Numbered from the stretch's first letter, positions 28,656 through 37,466 are shown. The stretch is DNA of 64,000 nucleotides from Simplicispira metamorpha (GCF_004341365.1 NZ_SLXH01000006.1:81481-145480); one strand, 5' to 3'. Numbers and translations: made by a program. The notes: a model not told the origin generated them from the sequence alone.

Positions 28656-30665
28656 GTGAAACAGACAGCCACCTCCTGGATGGGGGGCCTTCGGGCCAAG
28701 TCGATGTTGGCCTTGGCGCTGGCGTGTCTGCTGGCCCTGCTGCCAGCGGTTTTGATTGGCTGGCAGGTACTCGATGGCGTGCGCAATTACTTTGGCGAGA
28801 ACTACGCGCGCAACTACACCCAGCTCAAGCGGCAAAGCATTCTGGCCCCGGTGGCGCGCGAACTGGCACTGTCTTTGCGCCTGGCCGATTCGGTCGTGAC
28901 GCGGCAATGGTTGCTGGACGAAGGCAATGCCGCCAAAAGAGCGCTGTTTTTTGAAGAGGCCGAGGGCTACCGCAAAGACTTTCGCGACCACGCTTATTTT
29001 TTGGCCAGCGTCGGCAGTCGGTACTTTTATTTCAATGACAACACCAAGCCGTTCAGTGATGGGCCCCGCTATACGCTGGATTTGACCCAGAAAAAAGACG
29101 CATGGTTTGCCGGCACCCTGAGCCAAACTGGGAGCCACTACAACATCAACGTGGACGACAACGTCCAGTTGCAAACCACCAAGGTCTGGTTCAACGTCAT
29201 TGTTCGCAGTGGCGATCGCAAGATCGGCGTGACCGGGGCCGGACTGGATTTGACGGGTTTTCTGAAAGACTTCATTGCCACCAGCGACCCGGGCGTCACC
29301 CCCATGATCCTGACGGCTGCCGGAGAAATCCAGGCCCACCCCAACCGCCAGCTGATTGCCATCAATATGGCGGCCGGGCGTGCCAATCTGGCGCAAACCC
29401 TGGCCGGGCAGTTGCCTGCGGGTGCGCAGCGCGATGCGCTGGCGGCGGCCATGGCGCAGGCAGTGGCCAAGCCGGGCGAAGTACGCAGCTTCAAAGCCAC
29501 GCTGGATGACAAGGCGCAGCTGCTGGCCGTGTCTTACATCCCTGAGCTGCAATGGCACATCGTCACGGCGGTGGATCTGAAGGCGGCCCAGGTGATTGAC
29601 CAAGGCTGGCTGCGCGCCGTGATGGCCGCTGTGGCCGTGGTGCTGGGGGTATTGCTGCTGGTATTTGGCTACGCAGTGGAAAAACTGGTTCTGCAACCGG
29701 TGCGCAAGCTGCAGAAGTCGGCGTCGGCCATGGCACAGGGCGATTTCAGCGTCTCTTTGCCTCCCGATGGTCAGGACGAGCTGGGTGACCTGACCCGGGC
29801 TTTTGGCACCATGGCCCGCCAAATTCGCAGCAATACCGAAGAGCTGGAGCACAAGGTACAGGCCCGCACACTCGCTTTGGAAGAGGCCAACCGGGACATG
29901 CGGCGGGCACACCAGCAAATCAACGATTCCATCGACTATGCCAGCCTGATCCAGCAAGCCACCTTGCCCAGCCAGCAGCTGACGCAGCTGCTGGGCCCGC
30001 AGCAATTTGTGCTGTGGCGGCCCCGCGACGTGGTGGGCGGCGATTTTTATGTGTTCCGCGCCGAAGGGCAGCGCTATCTGCTGGGCGTGGTGGACTGCGC
30101 GGGCCATGGCGTTCCCGGTGCGCTGATGACCATGCTGGCGCGCTCGGCTCTGGACCATGCCATGGCGCACGTCGGCATCAGCGCACCGTCTGCCATCCTG
30201 AGCCACACCGACACCACCATGCGCGCCATGCTGCAACACAGCGAGTTGCCCCGCGCCATTGCCACCAACATGGACGTGGGCCTGGCCTGCGTGGACCGCG
30301 AGGCCCGCACCCTGCATTACGCCGGTGCCAAAATCAGCCTGTACTGGAGCGACGGCCAGACGGTGCATGAGGTCAAGGGAGGGCGCCGGGCACTGGGCGA
30401 TCGGCGCCAGGGCAGCTACACCGACACCCAGGTAGAGATCGTTCCCGGCGCCACCTACTACCTGACCACCGATGGTTTTCTCGACCAGGCTGGTGGCGAG
30501 CTGGGCTACGGCTTTGGCGACACCCGCTTTGCCCAGCTGCTGCTGGCGCACGCCCGTTTGCCCATGGAGCAGCAGGCCAGCGCACTCAACCAGGTGCTGG
30601 AGGCGTACCGGGGCGACTACCCCCAGCGCGACGACATCACGCTGCTATCCTTTCGCATAGCCTGA
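28656..30665 (+). CDS. siaA: SiaA-type membrane PP2C/SpoIIE phosphatase with HAMP domain
   Basis: In Pseudomonas, SiaA dephosphorylates SiaC and so switches on the SiaD diguanylate cyclase. The product is about 669 residues from GTG 28656; ATG 28611 would add 15 residues. Order: membrane helix (16-37), periplasmic sensor region with no clear Cache signature (40-315), second helix (about 318-340) and HAMP (341-395, KLQKSASAMAQGDFSVSL). A short coiled linker and a SpoIIE/PP2C phosphatase domain follow (from about 440; metal-binding DVVGGDFYVF, VVDCAGHGVPGALMTM and DDITLLSF). The four genes siaA-D follow in order with small gaps or overlaps, so the pathway assignment is strong. The input signal is unknown. 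Confidence 0.9.
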   Translation: MKQTATSWMGGLRAKSMLALALACLLALLPAVLIGWQVLDGVRNYFGENYARNYTQLKRQSILAPVARELALSLRLADSVVTRQWLLDEGNAAKRALFFEEAEGYRKDFRDHAYFLASVGSRYFYFNDNTKPFSDGPRYTLDLTQKKDAWFAGTLSQTGSHYNINVDDNVQLQTTKVWFNVIVRSGDRKIGVTGAGLDLTGFLKDFIATSDPGVTPMILTAAGEIQAHPNRQLIAINMAAGRANLAQTLAGQLPAGAQRDALAAAMAQAVAKPGEVRSFKATLDDKAQLLAVSYIPELQWHIVTAVDLKAAQVIDQGWLRAVMAAVAVVLGVLLLVFGYAVEKLVLQPVRKLQKSASAMAQGDFSVSLPPDGQDELGDLTRAFGTMARQIRSNTEELEHKVQARTLALEEANRDMRRAHQQINDSIDYASLIQQATLPSQQLTQLLGPQQFVLWRPRDVVGGDFYVFRAEGQRYLLGVVDCAGHGVPGALMTMLARSALDHAMAHVGISAPSAILSHTDTTMRAMLQHSELPRAIATNMDVGLACVDREARTLHYAGAKISLYWSDGQTVHEVKGGRRALGDRRQGSYTDTQVEIVPGATYYLTTDGFLDQAGGELGYGFGDTRFAQLLLAHARLPMEQQASALNQVLEAYRGDYPQRDDITLLSFRIA

Positions 30666-30692
30666 AAATTGCCCCGCCACCACAGGATTTCC

Positions 30693-31247
30693 ATGCAAGA
30701 CATCAACCTATTTGAGCTTCGGGCCCACTTCAACCGCAGCAATATCCTGCTGTGCTTCAATGGCCCGATTTCGCGCAGTCTGATTGAGGAAATCGGCAAC
30801 GCGCTGAAAAACTACCTCCAGGCCGACCAAGCCCAGCCCAACGCGGCCATGGATGTGTTCAGCGTTTACATCGAGATGACGCAAAACATCCGCCACTATG
30901 CCGTTGCCCACCAATACGATGACATCGACAGCTCGGCCACGGTGGTGGTGGCGCGTGACGATGACCAGCATTACGTGGTGCAATCGGGCAACCTGGTGGA
31001 AAAGGCCGATGGCGAAGTCCTCATGGCCCGCATCCACGCCCTGGCCAGCATGGACAAAGCAGAACTCAAGGCCGCTTATAAAACCCAGCTGCGCCAGCCG
31101 CGCAGTGAATTGGCTGCCAGCGGTGCTGGCCTGGGCCTGATTGATATTGCCCGCAAATCAGTGCAACCCCTGAGCGCCACCCTGACCGAGCTGGATAACG
31201 GCCGCTGTTTTTTCAGCGTGCGCGCCGTGATCCAAAAAACCTCTTGA
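30693..31247 (+). CDS. siaB: SiaB family protein kinase
   Basis: SiaB phosphorylates SiaC on a threonine, opposing SiaA. The 184-residue soluble protein starts MQDINLFELRAHFNRSNILLCF. It has a degenerate GHKL/anti-sigma-kinase-like fold with GAGLGLIDIARKS near the C-terminus, forming the ATP-lid glycine loop. AGGATTTCC precedes ATG 30693, 27 bases after siaA. I identify it mainly by its place in the cassette and the GAGLGLIDIARK segment, which is typical of this family. Confidence 0.88.
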   Translation: MQDINLFELRAHFNRSNILLCFNGPISRSLIEEIGNALKNYLQADQAQPNAAMDVFSVYIEMTQNIRHYAVAHQYDDIDSSATVVVARDDDQHYVVQSGNLVEKADGEVLMARIHALASMDKAELKAAYKTQLRQPRSELAASGAGLGLIDIARKSVQPLSATLTELDNGRCFFSVRAVIQKTS

Positions 31248-31257
31248 TGAATCGACC

Positions 31258-31647
31258 ATGAGCGATAAGAACAACATCTCTATTGCGGGAAGCCAATCTA
31301 CCCCCAGCGTTACCGGCGACTGGGCGCTGGGCTTGCTGCGCATGCAGGGTGACTCGTACCCTGAGAACTCCTTTGAATTTTTTGGCCCCATCATTGACTG
31401 GCTGGAACGCTTTCTGAATGCCCCTCCAGCTCCTTTGCTGCGCCTGGAGCTGCGGCTGGTGTACATGAACACCAGCTCAGTCAAGGCCATGATGGACATC
31501 TTTGATCTGCTTGAAGATGCACACAAACAAGGTGGCAAGGTCTGCGTGGATTGGTATTACGACCCCCGCAATGAGCGCGTGGTGAATTTGGCCGACGAGT
31601 TTCGGGAGGATTGCAGTTTCCCGTTCCAGATTGCCGCAGATGCTTGA
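31258..31647 (+). CDS. siaC: SiaC family regulatory phosphoprotein (DUF1987)
   Basis: Unphosphorylated SiaC binds SiaD and turns on c-di-GMP synthesis; phosphorylation by SiaB blocks this. The 129-residue protein carries the family block VYMNTSSVKAMMDIFD. By motif, Thr72 within NTSS is the likely phosphosite, equivalent to Thr68 of Pseudomonas aeruginosa SiaC (inference from motif). It starts 10 bases after siaB and overlaps siaD by 8 bases, so expression of all four genes is coupled. Confidence 0.92.
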   Translation: MSDKNNISIAGSQSTPSVTGDWALGLLRMQGDSYPENSFEFFGPIIDWLERFLNAPPAPLLRLELRLVYMNTSSVKAMMDIFDLLEDAHKQGGKVCVDWYYDPRNERVVNLADEFREDCSFPFQIAADA

Positions 31648-32434
31648 ACGCCCGCGCCTGGCCCACGATGAGGATGAGCTGATCGTTCAAGTCCAGGCGC
31701 TGCTGGCTGACCCGGCGCACCAGGGCAATCCGCTGCGCGAGCCCTTGGCGCATTTGCTGGGCTGCAACCAGGTGCACCAGGCGCAACTGCGCCGCCTGAT
31801 CCGCATCTCTGATGGCTACCAGTACATCTCGCGGCGCCAACAAGAGAGCCTGGAGCACCAGTACGACCGCCAATTGCACCGCCTGGAAAAATTGGCCCGC
31901 ATCTCTGACCGCTACCAAAACAGCCTGCGCGAGTTGAGTGAAACCCTCAAGCAGGCCTCGCTGCACGATCCCTTGACTGGCTTGGGCAACCGCCGCTTTT
32001 TGATGGAGCGCCTGACGCAGGAAACCGAGCGCGCCAACCGCAAAGAATCCCCTTACACGCTGGGCATTCTGGATGTGGATCGGTTCAAGGCCATCAACGA
32101 CCGTTTCGGCCACGAAGCAGGCGACACCGCCCTGTGTGCCATTGCGCAGGCCATTGCCGGTGCGCTGCGGGAATACGATGTGTGCGGCCGCTGGGGCGGT
32201 GAAGAGTTTTTGATCCTGATGCCGGAAACGCCGCTGGATTTTGCCCGGCAGATTGCGCAGCGGGTTTCTCAGAGCATCAAGGCCATTCACCTCGAATTTC
32301 TGGACATCGGCATTTCTGCCAGCGTGGGCTTGAGTGTTTACCGCTTGGGCGAGCGCTTTTCTGACACCCTCAACCGCGCCGATGCCGCTTTGCTGCAAGC
32401 CAAAACCCATGGCCGTGACCGGATTGAAGGGTGA
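31640..32434 (+). CDS. siaD: SiaD diguanylate cyclase
   Basis: SiaD makes c-di-GMP when bound by SiaC. The 264-residue soluble protein has an N-terminal helical coiled segment (about residues 40-105) that in the family forms the SiaC-binding stalk, then a GGDEF domain (DPLTGLGNRRFLMERL) with active loop GGEEF. REYD five residues before the loop gives an I-site. ATG 31640 overlaps the end of siaC; an upstream in-frame TTG at 31631 is less likely. Confidence 0.92.
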   Translation: MLERPRLAHDEDELIVQVQALLADPAHQGNPLREPLAHLLGCNQVHQAQLRRLIRISDGYQYISRRQQESLEHQYDRQLHRLEKLARISDRYQNSLRELSETLKQASLHDPLTGLGNRRFLMERLTQETERANRKESPYTLGILDVDRFKAINDRFGHEAGDTALCAIAQAIAGALREYDVCGRWGGEEFLILMPETPLDFARQIAQRVSQSIKAIHLEFLDIGISASVGLSVYRLGERFSDTLNRADAALLQAKTHGRDRIEG

Positions 32435-32722
32435 GGGCAGTCGCGGTATCGACGCCCATTGCGATGGCCACAACGCCCCGCCCAGAGAGCCAGTCTGTTG
32501 CCAAAAGCTATAATTTCAATAGCTGTAGGCGCACGTGTCCTGTGCGTTAGCACCTTAAAACATCTCTATGGAAACCCCGGTTTCCGTGGACACCAGCCCA
32601 CCGTACCGAAAAGCAGCGACTGCCAGCGACACCGCGTGATACACGCCGGGGCAGTTGGTGCCCGGCGTTGCGCGCTATATTGGCTCCCATTGCTTTCCAC
32701 TCACCTCCCACACCACAGTCTG
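32435..32722. other. Gap between siaD and rsfS
   Basis: 288 bases without a supported gene. It holds repeat copy 9, a hairpin with arms CGCCGGG and CCCGGCG (about 32646-32669) and a TATATT at 32676-32681 that could be the rsfS -10. I see no remnant of nadD, the gene usually found here. Confidence 0.4.
32502..32560 (-). repeat. Palindromic repeat family, copy 9
   Basis: This contains AATAGCTGTAGGCGCACG, a loop, then GTGCGTTAGCACCTTAAAA, in reverse orientation between siaD and rsfS. Confidence 0.65.
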
Positions 32723-33670
32723 ATGACCACCACCTCCCAATCGGAATCCGCCGCCAAAAAAGACGTCACCAAACTCCAGCGCGCCATCGTTGACGGCCTG
32801 GAAGATGTCAAGGCGCAAGACATCCAGGTTTTCAATACCGAGCACCTGTCGCCGTTGTTTGAGCGCGTGATCGTGGCCTCGGGCACGTCCAACCGCCAAA
32901 CCAAGGCATTGGCCGCCAGCGTGCGCGATGCCGTGCGCGAAGCCGGTTTCCCCAAACCGCGCACCGAAGGCGAAGAAAACGGCGAATGGATCATCGTGGA
33001 CTGCGGCGCTGCCGTGGTGCATGTGATGCAGCCCACCATCCGCCAGTACTACCGCCTGGAAGAGCTGTGGGGCGATACGCCCGTGCGCCTCAAGCTGGGT
33101 GCGCCCAAGCCTGCGGCGGCCCCGGCTGCCAAAGTGCCTGCCAAGACCGCTGCGCGCCGCGCGGCCAAGGCCGAGGCCGAAGCCGCCGCCGTGCCCGCCA
33201 AATCGGCCAAAGCCACCGCAGCGGCCCGCAAGCGCAGCGACGCTGCCACGCAAGAGGCCGCTCCTGTGGCCAAAAAGCCCGCCGCCCGCAAGAGCGCTGG
33301 TGCCGCAGTGACCAGCGCCACCAAGGCCCCGGCCAAGAAGGCGCCCGCCAAGAAGACAGCAGCCGCCAGCAGCGCAGCCAAGGCACCTGCCAAAACGGCA
33401 GCCACAACGGCCACCAAGACAGCGGTAAAGACACCGGCCAAGACGGCTGCCAAGGCCCCCGCAAAAACTGCACCGGCCAAGACCGCCATCCAGACCCTGG
33501 TCGTCAAGCCGCGCGCTGAAAAGGCCCCGGCCAAAAAAGCCGCCCCCCGTGCCAGCGCCAAAGCGCCTGCCAAGTCCGCTGCCAAAGCTGCGGTCAATGC
33601 GCCCGCCGCAGACGCACCCGCCAAGACCGCCGCGCGCAAGAGCGCAGCGCCGCGCAAACCCAAAGCCTGA
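32723..33670 (+). CDS. rsfS: Ribosomal silencing factor RsfS with long Lys/Ala/Pro-rich tail
   Basis: RsfS binds uL14 and stops 50S subunits from joining 30S subunits when nutrients are short. Residues 1-125 are a normal RsfS domain (KLQRAIVDGLEDVKAQDIQVF, GTSNRQTKALAASV, EWIIVDCGAAVVHVMQPTIRQYYRLEELWGD). The remaining roughly 185 residues (from about 132) are almost only Lys, Ala, Pro and Thr, built from AKxPAK-type repeats like histone H1 or AlgP. The whole product is 315 residues, more than twice the usual length. The reading frame is clearly open and continuous to 33670. It is followed by rlmH after 19 bases, the common rsfS-rlmH-maf-rng order. Confidence 0.93.
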   Translation: MTTTSQSESAAKKDVTKLQRAIVDGLEDVKAQDIQVFNTEHLSPLFERVIVASGTSNRQTKALAASVRDAVREAGFPKPRTEGEENGEWIIVDCGAAVVHVMQPTIRQYYRLEELWGDTPVRLKLGAPKPAAAPAAKVPAKTAARRAAKAEAEAAAVPAKSAKATAAARKRSDAATQEAAPVAKKPAARKSAGAAVTSATKAPAKKAPAKKTAAASSAAKAPAKTAATTATKTAVKTPAKTAAKAPAKTAPAKTAIQTLVVKPRAEKAPAKKAAPRASAKAPAKSAAKAAVNAPAADAPAKTAARKSAAPRKPKA

Positions 33671-33689
33671 CGTTTGAAGGGTTGGAACC

Positions 33690-34157
33690 ATGCGTTTGCT
33701 GATTGTGGCCGTGGGCCAGCGCGTTCCCGATTGGGCGCAAACCGCCTACGACGACTACGCCAAGCGCTTTCCGCCCGAGCTCAAGGTCGAGCTCAAGGCC
33801 GTCAAGACCGAGCCGCGCGGCTCCAAAACCCTGGAGACGCTGTACGCCGCCGAGCGCGAACGCATCGAGGCGGCCATCCCGCGTGGCACCCGCGTGGTGG
33901 TGCTGGACGAGCGCGGCACCAGCCTGACCACCAAGGCGCTGGCCGAACGCCTCCAGGGCTGGCAGCTGGGCGGTGACGATGTGGCGCTGGTCATTGGCGG
34001 GCCGGACGGGCTGGAGCCTGCGTTTCGCCAAAGCGCGCATGAGCGCATCCGCCTGTCGGATTTGACCCTGCCGCACGCCATGGTGCGCGTGCTGCTCATC
34101 GAGCAGCTCTACCGCGCCTGGTCGGTCAACGCGGGCCACCCCTACCACCGCGAGTAG
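33690..34157 (+). CDS. rlmH: 23S rRNA pseudouridine-1915 N3-methyltransferase RlmH
   Basis: RlmH methylates pseudouridine 1915 in helix 69 of 23S rRNA on the assembled 70S ribosome. The 155-residue SPOUT-fold protein starts [15 protein letters not shown], has the SAM loop [13 protein letters not shown] sequence ([12 protein letters not shown]) and the knot end [34 protein letters not shown]. Length and ends are typical. Repeat copy 10 separates it from maf. Confidence 0.97.
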   Translation: MRLLIVAVGQRVPDWAQTAYDDYAKRFPPELKVELKAVKTEPRGSKTLETLYAAERERIEAAIPRGTRVVVLDERGTSLTTKALAERLQGWQLGGDDVALVIGGPDGLEPAFRQSAHERIRLSDLTLPHAMVRVLLIEQLYRAWSVNAGHPYHRE

Positions 34158-34183
34158 GGCCATTGGCGGCTGTGTTGCATGCC

Positions 34184-34246
34184 GATTTACTCCTGATTTA
34201 ATAGCTACTGGCGCTTGCTGCACAAGCGCCAGAGTCGTTTTTGACC
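34184..34246 (-). repeat. Palindromic repeat family, copy 10
   Basis: This contains GATTTACTCCTGATTTAAT, then AGCTACTGGCGCTTG and CAAGCGCCAGAGTC. The near-perfect arms TGGCGCTTG and CAAGCGCCA show the hairpin of the family most clearly. It lies between rlmH and maf. Confidence 0.8.
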
Positions 34247-34267
34247 CTCAATTTTTGGAGCGCCACC

Positions 34268-34882
34268 ATGCCTGCGTTCGTTTACCTTGCCTCCCAAAGC
34301 CCGCGCCGCAGCCAGTTGCTGGCGCAAATCGGCATTCGCCATGAATTGCTCTTGCCCGATGCCGACGGAGCGCACGCCGAGGACGCCGAAGCCCTGGAGG
34401 CCGTGCTGCCCGGCGAATCGCCCACGGCCTATGTGCAGCGCGTGACCCGCCTCAAGCTCGATGCCGCCGTGGCCCGCCATGCGCGCCGGGGCCTGGCCGC
34501 CGCGCCCATCCTGTGCGCCGACACCACCGTGGCCCGGGGCCGCACCATCTACGGCAAGCCATTGGATGCGATGGACGCCGCGCGCATGCTGGCTGAACTC
34601 TCGGGCCACAGCCACCGCGTGCTCACGGCGCTGGCCTTGCAGGTGGGCGAGCAGCGCCTGAGCGCGCTGTCGGTATCGCGCGTCACTTTTGCGGCGATGG
34701 GTGCGGCGCAGATTGACGCCTACGTGGCCACTGGCGAGCCCCTGGGCAAGGCCGGCGCCTACGGTATCCAGGGCCACGCGGGTGCGCATGTGCGCCACAT
34801 CAGCGGCAGCTATTCGGGCATCATGGGCCTGCCTTTGTACGAAACTGCCGAGCTGCTGCGCACGGCCGGTTTTGCCCTCTAA
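34268..34882 (+). CDS. maf: Maf family nucleotide pyrophosphatase
   Basis: Maf proteins hydrolyse non-canonical or excess nucleoside triphosphates (dTTP/UTP type or m7GTP type). The 204-residue product starts [20 protein letters not shown], the P-loop-like SxSPRR signature. It has [16 protein letters not shown] with the catalytic aspartate and ends in a domain with GYxI-type [12 protein letters not shown] and [14 protein letters not shown] 34268 is the family start; an in-frame ATG at 34241 sits in repeat-derived sequence. The rlmH-maf-rng order is standard. Confidence 0.94.
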   Translation: MPAFVYLASQSPRRSQLLAQIGIRHELLLPDADGAHAEDAEALEAVLPGESPTAYVQRVTRLKLDAAVARHARRGLAAAPILCADTTVARGRTIYGKPLDAMDAARMLAELSGHSHRVLTALALQVGEQRLSALSVSRVTFAAMGAAQIDAYVATGEPLGKAGAYGIQGHAGAHVRHISGSYSGIMGLPLYETAELLRTAGFAL

Positions 34883-34900
34883 CCCTACGGCTCCCTCCCT

Positions 34901-36388
34901 ATGCAACAAGACATTCTGATCAACTGGTCGCCCCAGGAAACGCGCGTGGCCGTGGTGGAAAACGGCGCCGTGCAAGAGCTGCACGTCGAGCGCACGCTGG
35001 AGCGCGGCCTGGTGGGCAACGTCTATCTGGGCAAGGTGGTGCGCGTGCTGCCGGGCATGCAATCGGCCTTTATCGACATTGGCCTGGAGCGCGCCGCGTT
35101 TTTGCACGTGGCCGATGTCTGGCAGCGCCAGGAGGGCGGCGAGGCGCCCATGTTCGCGCGCAAAGGCGAGCCCCTGGTGCCCATCGAAAAACAGGTGTTC
35201 GAGGGCCAGGCCATCATGGTGCAGGTCATCAAAGACCCGATTGGCACCAAAGGCGCGCGCTTGTCCACGCAGATCAGCCTGGCCGGGCGGCTGTTGGTGT
35301 TTTTGCCACAGGACGACCATGTGGGCGTGTCGCAGAAAATCCCGTCCGCCGAGCGCGATGCACTGCGTGCGCGCTTGCAGGCGCTGGTGGGCAGCAAAGA
35401 GTCGGGCGGGGGCGGTGGCTTTATTTTGCGCACCAACGGCGAAGACTCCTCCGACGCCGAGCTGGCCGAAGACATTGCCTACCTGCGCAAGACCTGGGCC
35501 CGCACCAAAGAGGCCGCGCTGCGCCTGCCGCCCATGTCACTGCTGTTGCAAGACCTGGATTTGTTGCAGCGCGTCCTGCGCGATCTGGTGGGCGACCACA
35601 CCCAGAGCATCCGCCTCGATTCGATGGAGCAGTTCCAGCGCCTGCGCGCTTTTGGCCAGGAGTTCATGCCCGCAGCGGCGGCCAAGTTGCAGCACTACAA
35701 GGGCGAGCGGCCCATTTTTGACCTGTATGCCATCGACGAGGAAATCGCCCGCGCGCTGGGCCGGCGGGTGGATTTGAAATCGGGCGGCTACCTCATCATC
35801 GACCAGACCGAGGCGCTGACCACCATTGACGTGAACACGGGCGGCTTTGTCGGCGCACGCAATTTTGACGAAACCATTTTCAAGACCAACCTGGAGGCGG
35901 CGGGCGCGATTGCGCGCCAACTGCGCCTGCGCAACCTGGGCGGCATCGTGATCGTGGACTTCATCGACATGGTGCAGGCCGCACACCAGGATGCGGTGCT
36001 GGCCGAGTTCAGAAAACACCTGGCGCGTGACCGCGTCAAGACCACGGCGGGTGGGTTCTCGCCGCTGGGGCTGCTGGAGATGACGCGCAAGCGCACGCGT
36101 GAATCATTGGCCCACATGCTGTGCGAGCCCTGTGCCGCCTGCCAGGGCCGCGGTGCCCTGAAAACCGCGCGCAGCGTGGCCTACGACATCCTGCGCGAAA
36201 TCCTGCGCGAAGCACGCCAGTTCCATCCGCGCGAGTTCCGCGTGGTGGCCGCACCCCAGGTGGTGGAGCTGCTGCTGGACGAGGAAAGCCCGCACCTGGC
36301 GGGGTTGTCCGATTTCATTGGCAAGCCCATCTCGTTGCAGGCCGAGGCGGCCATGGGACAAGAGCAGTTCGACATCGTGCTGCTGTAG
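34901..36388 (+). CDS. rng: Ribonuclease G
   Basis: RNase G is a single-strand endoribonuclease that matures the 16S rRNA 5' end and degrades some mRNAs. The 495-residue product has an N-terminal S1 domain (about 35-125), the 5'-sensor/RNase H-like region, the catalytic DNase I-like block with metal-binding aspartates in TTIDVNTGGFVG and IVIVDFIDM, and a zinc-link-type CEPCAACQGRG near residue 410. There is no long C-terminal scaffold, so this is RNase G rather than RNase E. It follows maf after 18 bases. Confidence 0.95.
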   Translation: MQQDILINWSPQETRVAVVENGAVQELHVERTLERGLVGNVYLGKVVRVLPGMQSAFIDIGLERAAFLHVADVWQRQEGGEAPMFARKGEPLVPIEKQVFEGQAIMVQVIKDPIGTKGARLSTQISLAGRLLVFLPQDDHVGVSQKIPSAERDALRARLQALVGSKESGGGGGFILRTNGEDSSDAELAEDIAYLRKTWARTKEAALRLPPMSLLLQDLDLLQRVLRDLVGDHTQSIRLDSMEQFQRLRAFGQEFMPAAAAKLQHYKGERPIFDLYAIDEEIARALGRRVDLKSGGYLIIDQTEALTTIDVNTGGFVGARNFDETIFKTNLEAAGAIARQLRLRNLGGIVIVDFIDMVQAAHQDAVLAEFRKHLARDRVKTTAGGFSPLGLLEMTRKRTRESLAHMLCEPCAACQGRGALKTARSVAYDILREILREARQFHPREFRVVAAPQVVELLLDEESPHLAGLSDFIGKPISLQAEAAMGQEQFDIVLL

Positions 36389-36487
36389 CGGTTTGGGGGC
36401 GCGGGGTGCTGCCCCCGCTGGCGGTTGGCGCTTGTTGGGTCTGCGCGCGGCTGCCAGCGGTGGTCTGGAGGCGCTTCTGGAGTGCGG

Positions 36488-37378
36488 TCAGGCCAGGGTG
36501 TGCAGCGGAATGTCGTGCGCCAGCGCCAGTGCATCGAGCTGGGCGCGGGTTTGTGGTGCCACAAAGGCAGCGATGGCCGCGTGGGTGGCGGCGGCGCGCA
36601 TGGTGCCCGCATCACCCAAGGCAGGCAGGCCAGCGGCCTGGCACAGGCGCACGGCAAAGTGCGGCTCCAGCGCGGCCATGGCCACGCGGCCATCGGCGCA
36701 GGGGTAGAGGCGGTAGCCCGCGTGGGCGCCGCCCACATCGCTGTCGGGCTGCATCAGGCCCCAGGTGGCGGGCAGCGCTAGCCATTGCGCCGATTCGGCC
36801 AGTCCCACCTCCAGGCACACGCCATGCCCATCTTGCAGGCGCGCCAGTTGCGCTTGCAGCACGGCCTCGCTGGCCACCAGCGAGCCTGCCATGTCGGCAA
36901 ACAGGCTGGGCGGCATGTGCAGGCCGTTGACCAGCCCGGCATCAGCTTGGTAGGTCAGGTCGTGGCCGGGCTCTTCAGCGCGATCGCCTTCGCTGCCGAC
37001 GATGCGCACCAGCGACAGCTGCGGATAGCGCGCGCGCAGTGCCTCCCAGCCCAGCCCCAGTTTGTCCAGCGCCGAGGGGCGAAACGACGTGATCAGCACA
37101 TCGGTGTGGGCCAGCTCCTGGTGCAGCGTGGCCTGGCCCTCAGGGGTTTTGAGGTGGGCGTGCAGCACGCGCACGCCCTCGTGCATGGCGGCATAGGCGA
37201 CGGCGCTGTAGCTGGCCATGGGGTCGGCGCTGGGCTGGCCTGCGGGCGCGGGTGGCTCCAGCTTGGTGCACAGGGCGCCCATGCGCGCGCAGCGCACCAG
37301 AGCCGCCGGGCCGGGCAGGTTCAGCGCCAGGCTGAGGATGCGGAGGTTGCGCAGGGGTTGGGGCAGGGCAGTGGTCAT
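36488..37378 (-). CDS. Class III CoA transferase (CaiB/BaiF family), short form
   Basis: Members move CoA between carboxylic acids, or racemise 2-methylacyl-CoA. The product is 296 residues, shorter than the usual 360-400. Family blocks seen: LSLALNLPGPAALVRCARMGA (N-terminal CoA loop), TDVLITSFRPSALDKLGLGWEALRARYP, the catalytic-aspartate region GHDLTYQADAGLVNGLH and YRLYPCADGRVAMAALEPHF. A long stretch of the middle domain, usual between the last two blocks, is reduced. It has no operon partner: the aminotransferase gene lies further right on the same strand, beyond repeat copy 11 and a terminator. The substrate is unknown. Confidence 0.85.
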   Translation of the reverse strand: MTTALPQPLRNLRILSLALNLPGPAALVRCARMGALCTKLEPPAPAGQPSADPMASYSAVAYAAMHEGVRVLHAHLKTPEGQATLHQELAHTDVLITSFRPSALDKLGLGWEALRARYPQLSLVRIVGSEGDRAEEPGHDLTYQADAGLVNGLHMPPSLFADMAGSLVASEAVLQAQLARLQDGHGVCLEVGLAESAQWLALPATWGLMQPDSDVGGAHAGYRLYPCADGRVAMAALEPHFAVRLCQAAGLPALGDAGTMRAAATHAAIAAFVAPQTRAQLDALALAHDIPLHTLA

Positions 37379-37400
37379 CGGTGGGGGCGGTGGCAGGGGT

Positions 37401-37460
37401 TGATTTACTATTTTTTTGATAGCTGCAAGCGCACGCCAGACGGGCGCTAGAGGCCAAAAT
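37401..37460 (-). repeat. Palindromic repeat family, copy 11
   Basis: This contains TTTTTTTGATAGCTGCAAG, GCGCACG, a loop, then GGGCGCTAGAGGCCAAAATT. It is a well-preserved copy next to the terminator of the aminotransferase gene. Confidence 0.8.
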
Positions 37461-37466
37461 TACCAT

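Noticed and set aside
32569..32640. Short open frame starting ATGGAAACCCCG before rsfS
   Set aside because: Only about 24 codons, without ribosome binding site or similarity to nadD or any protein I know.
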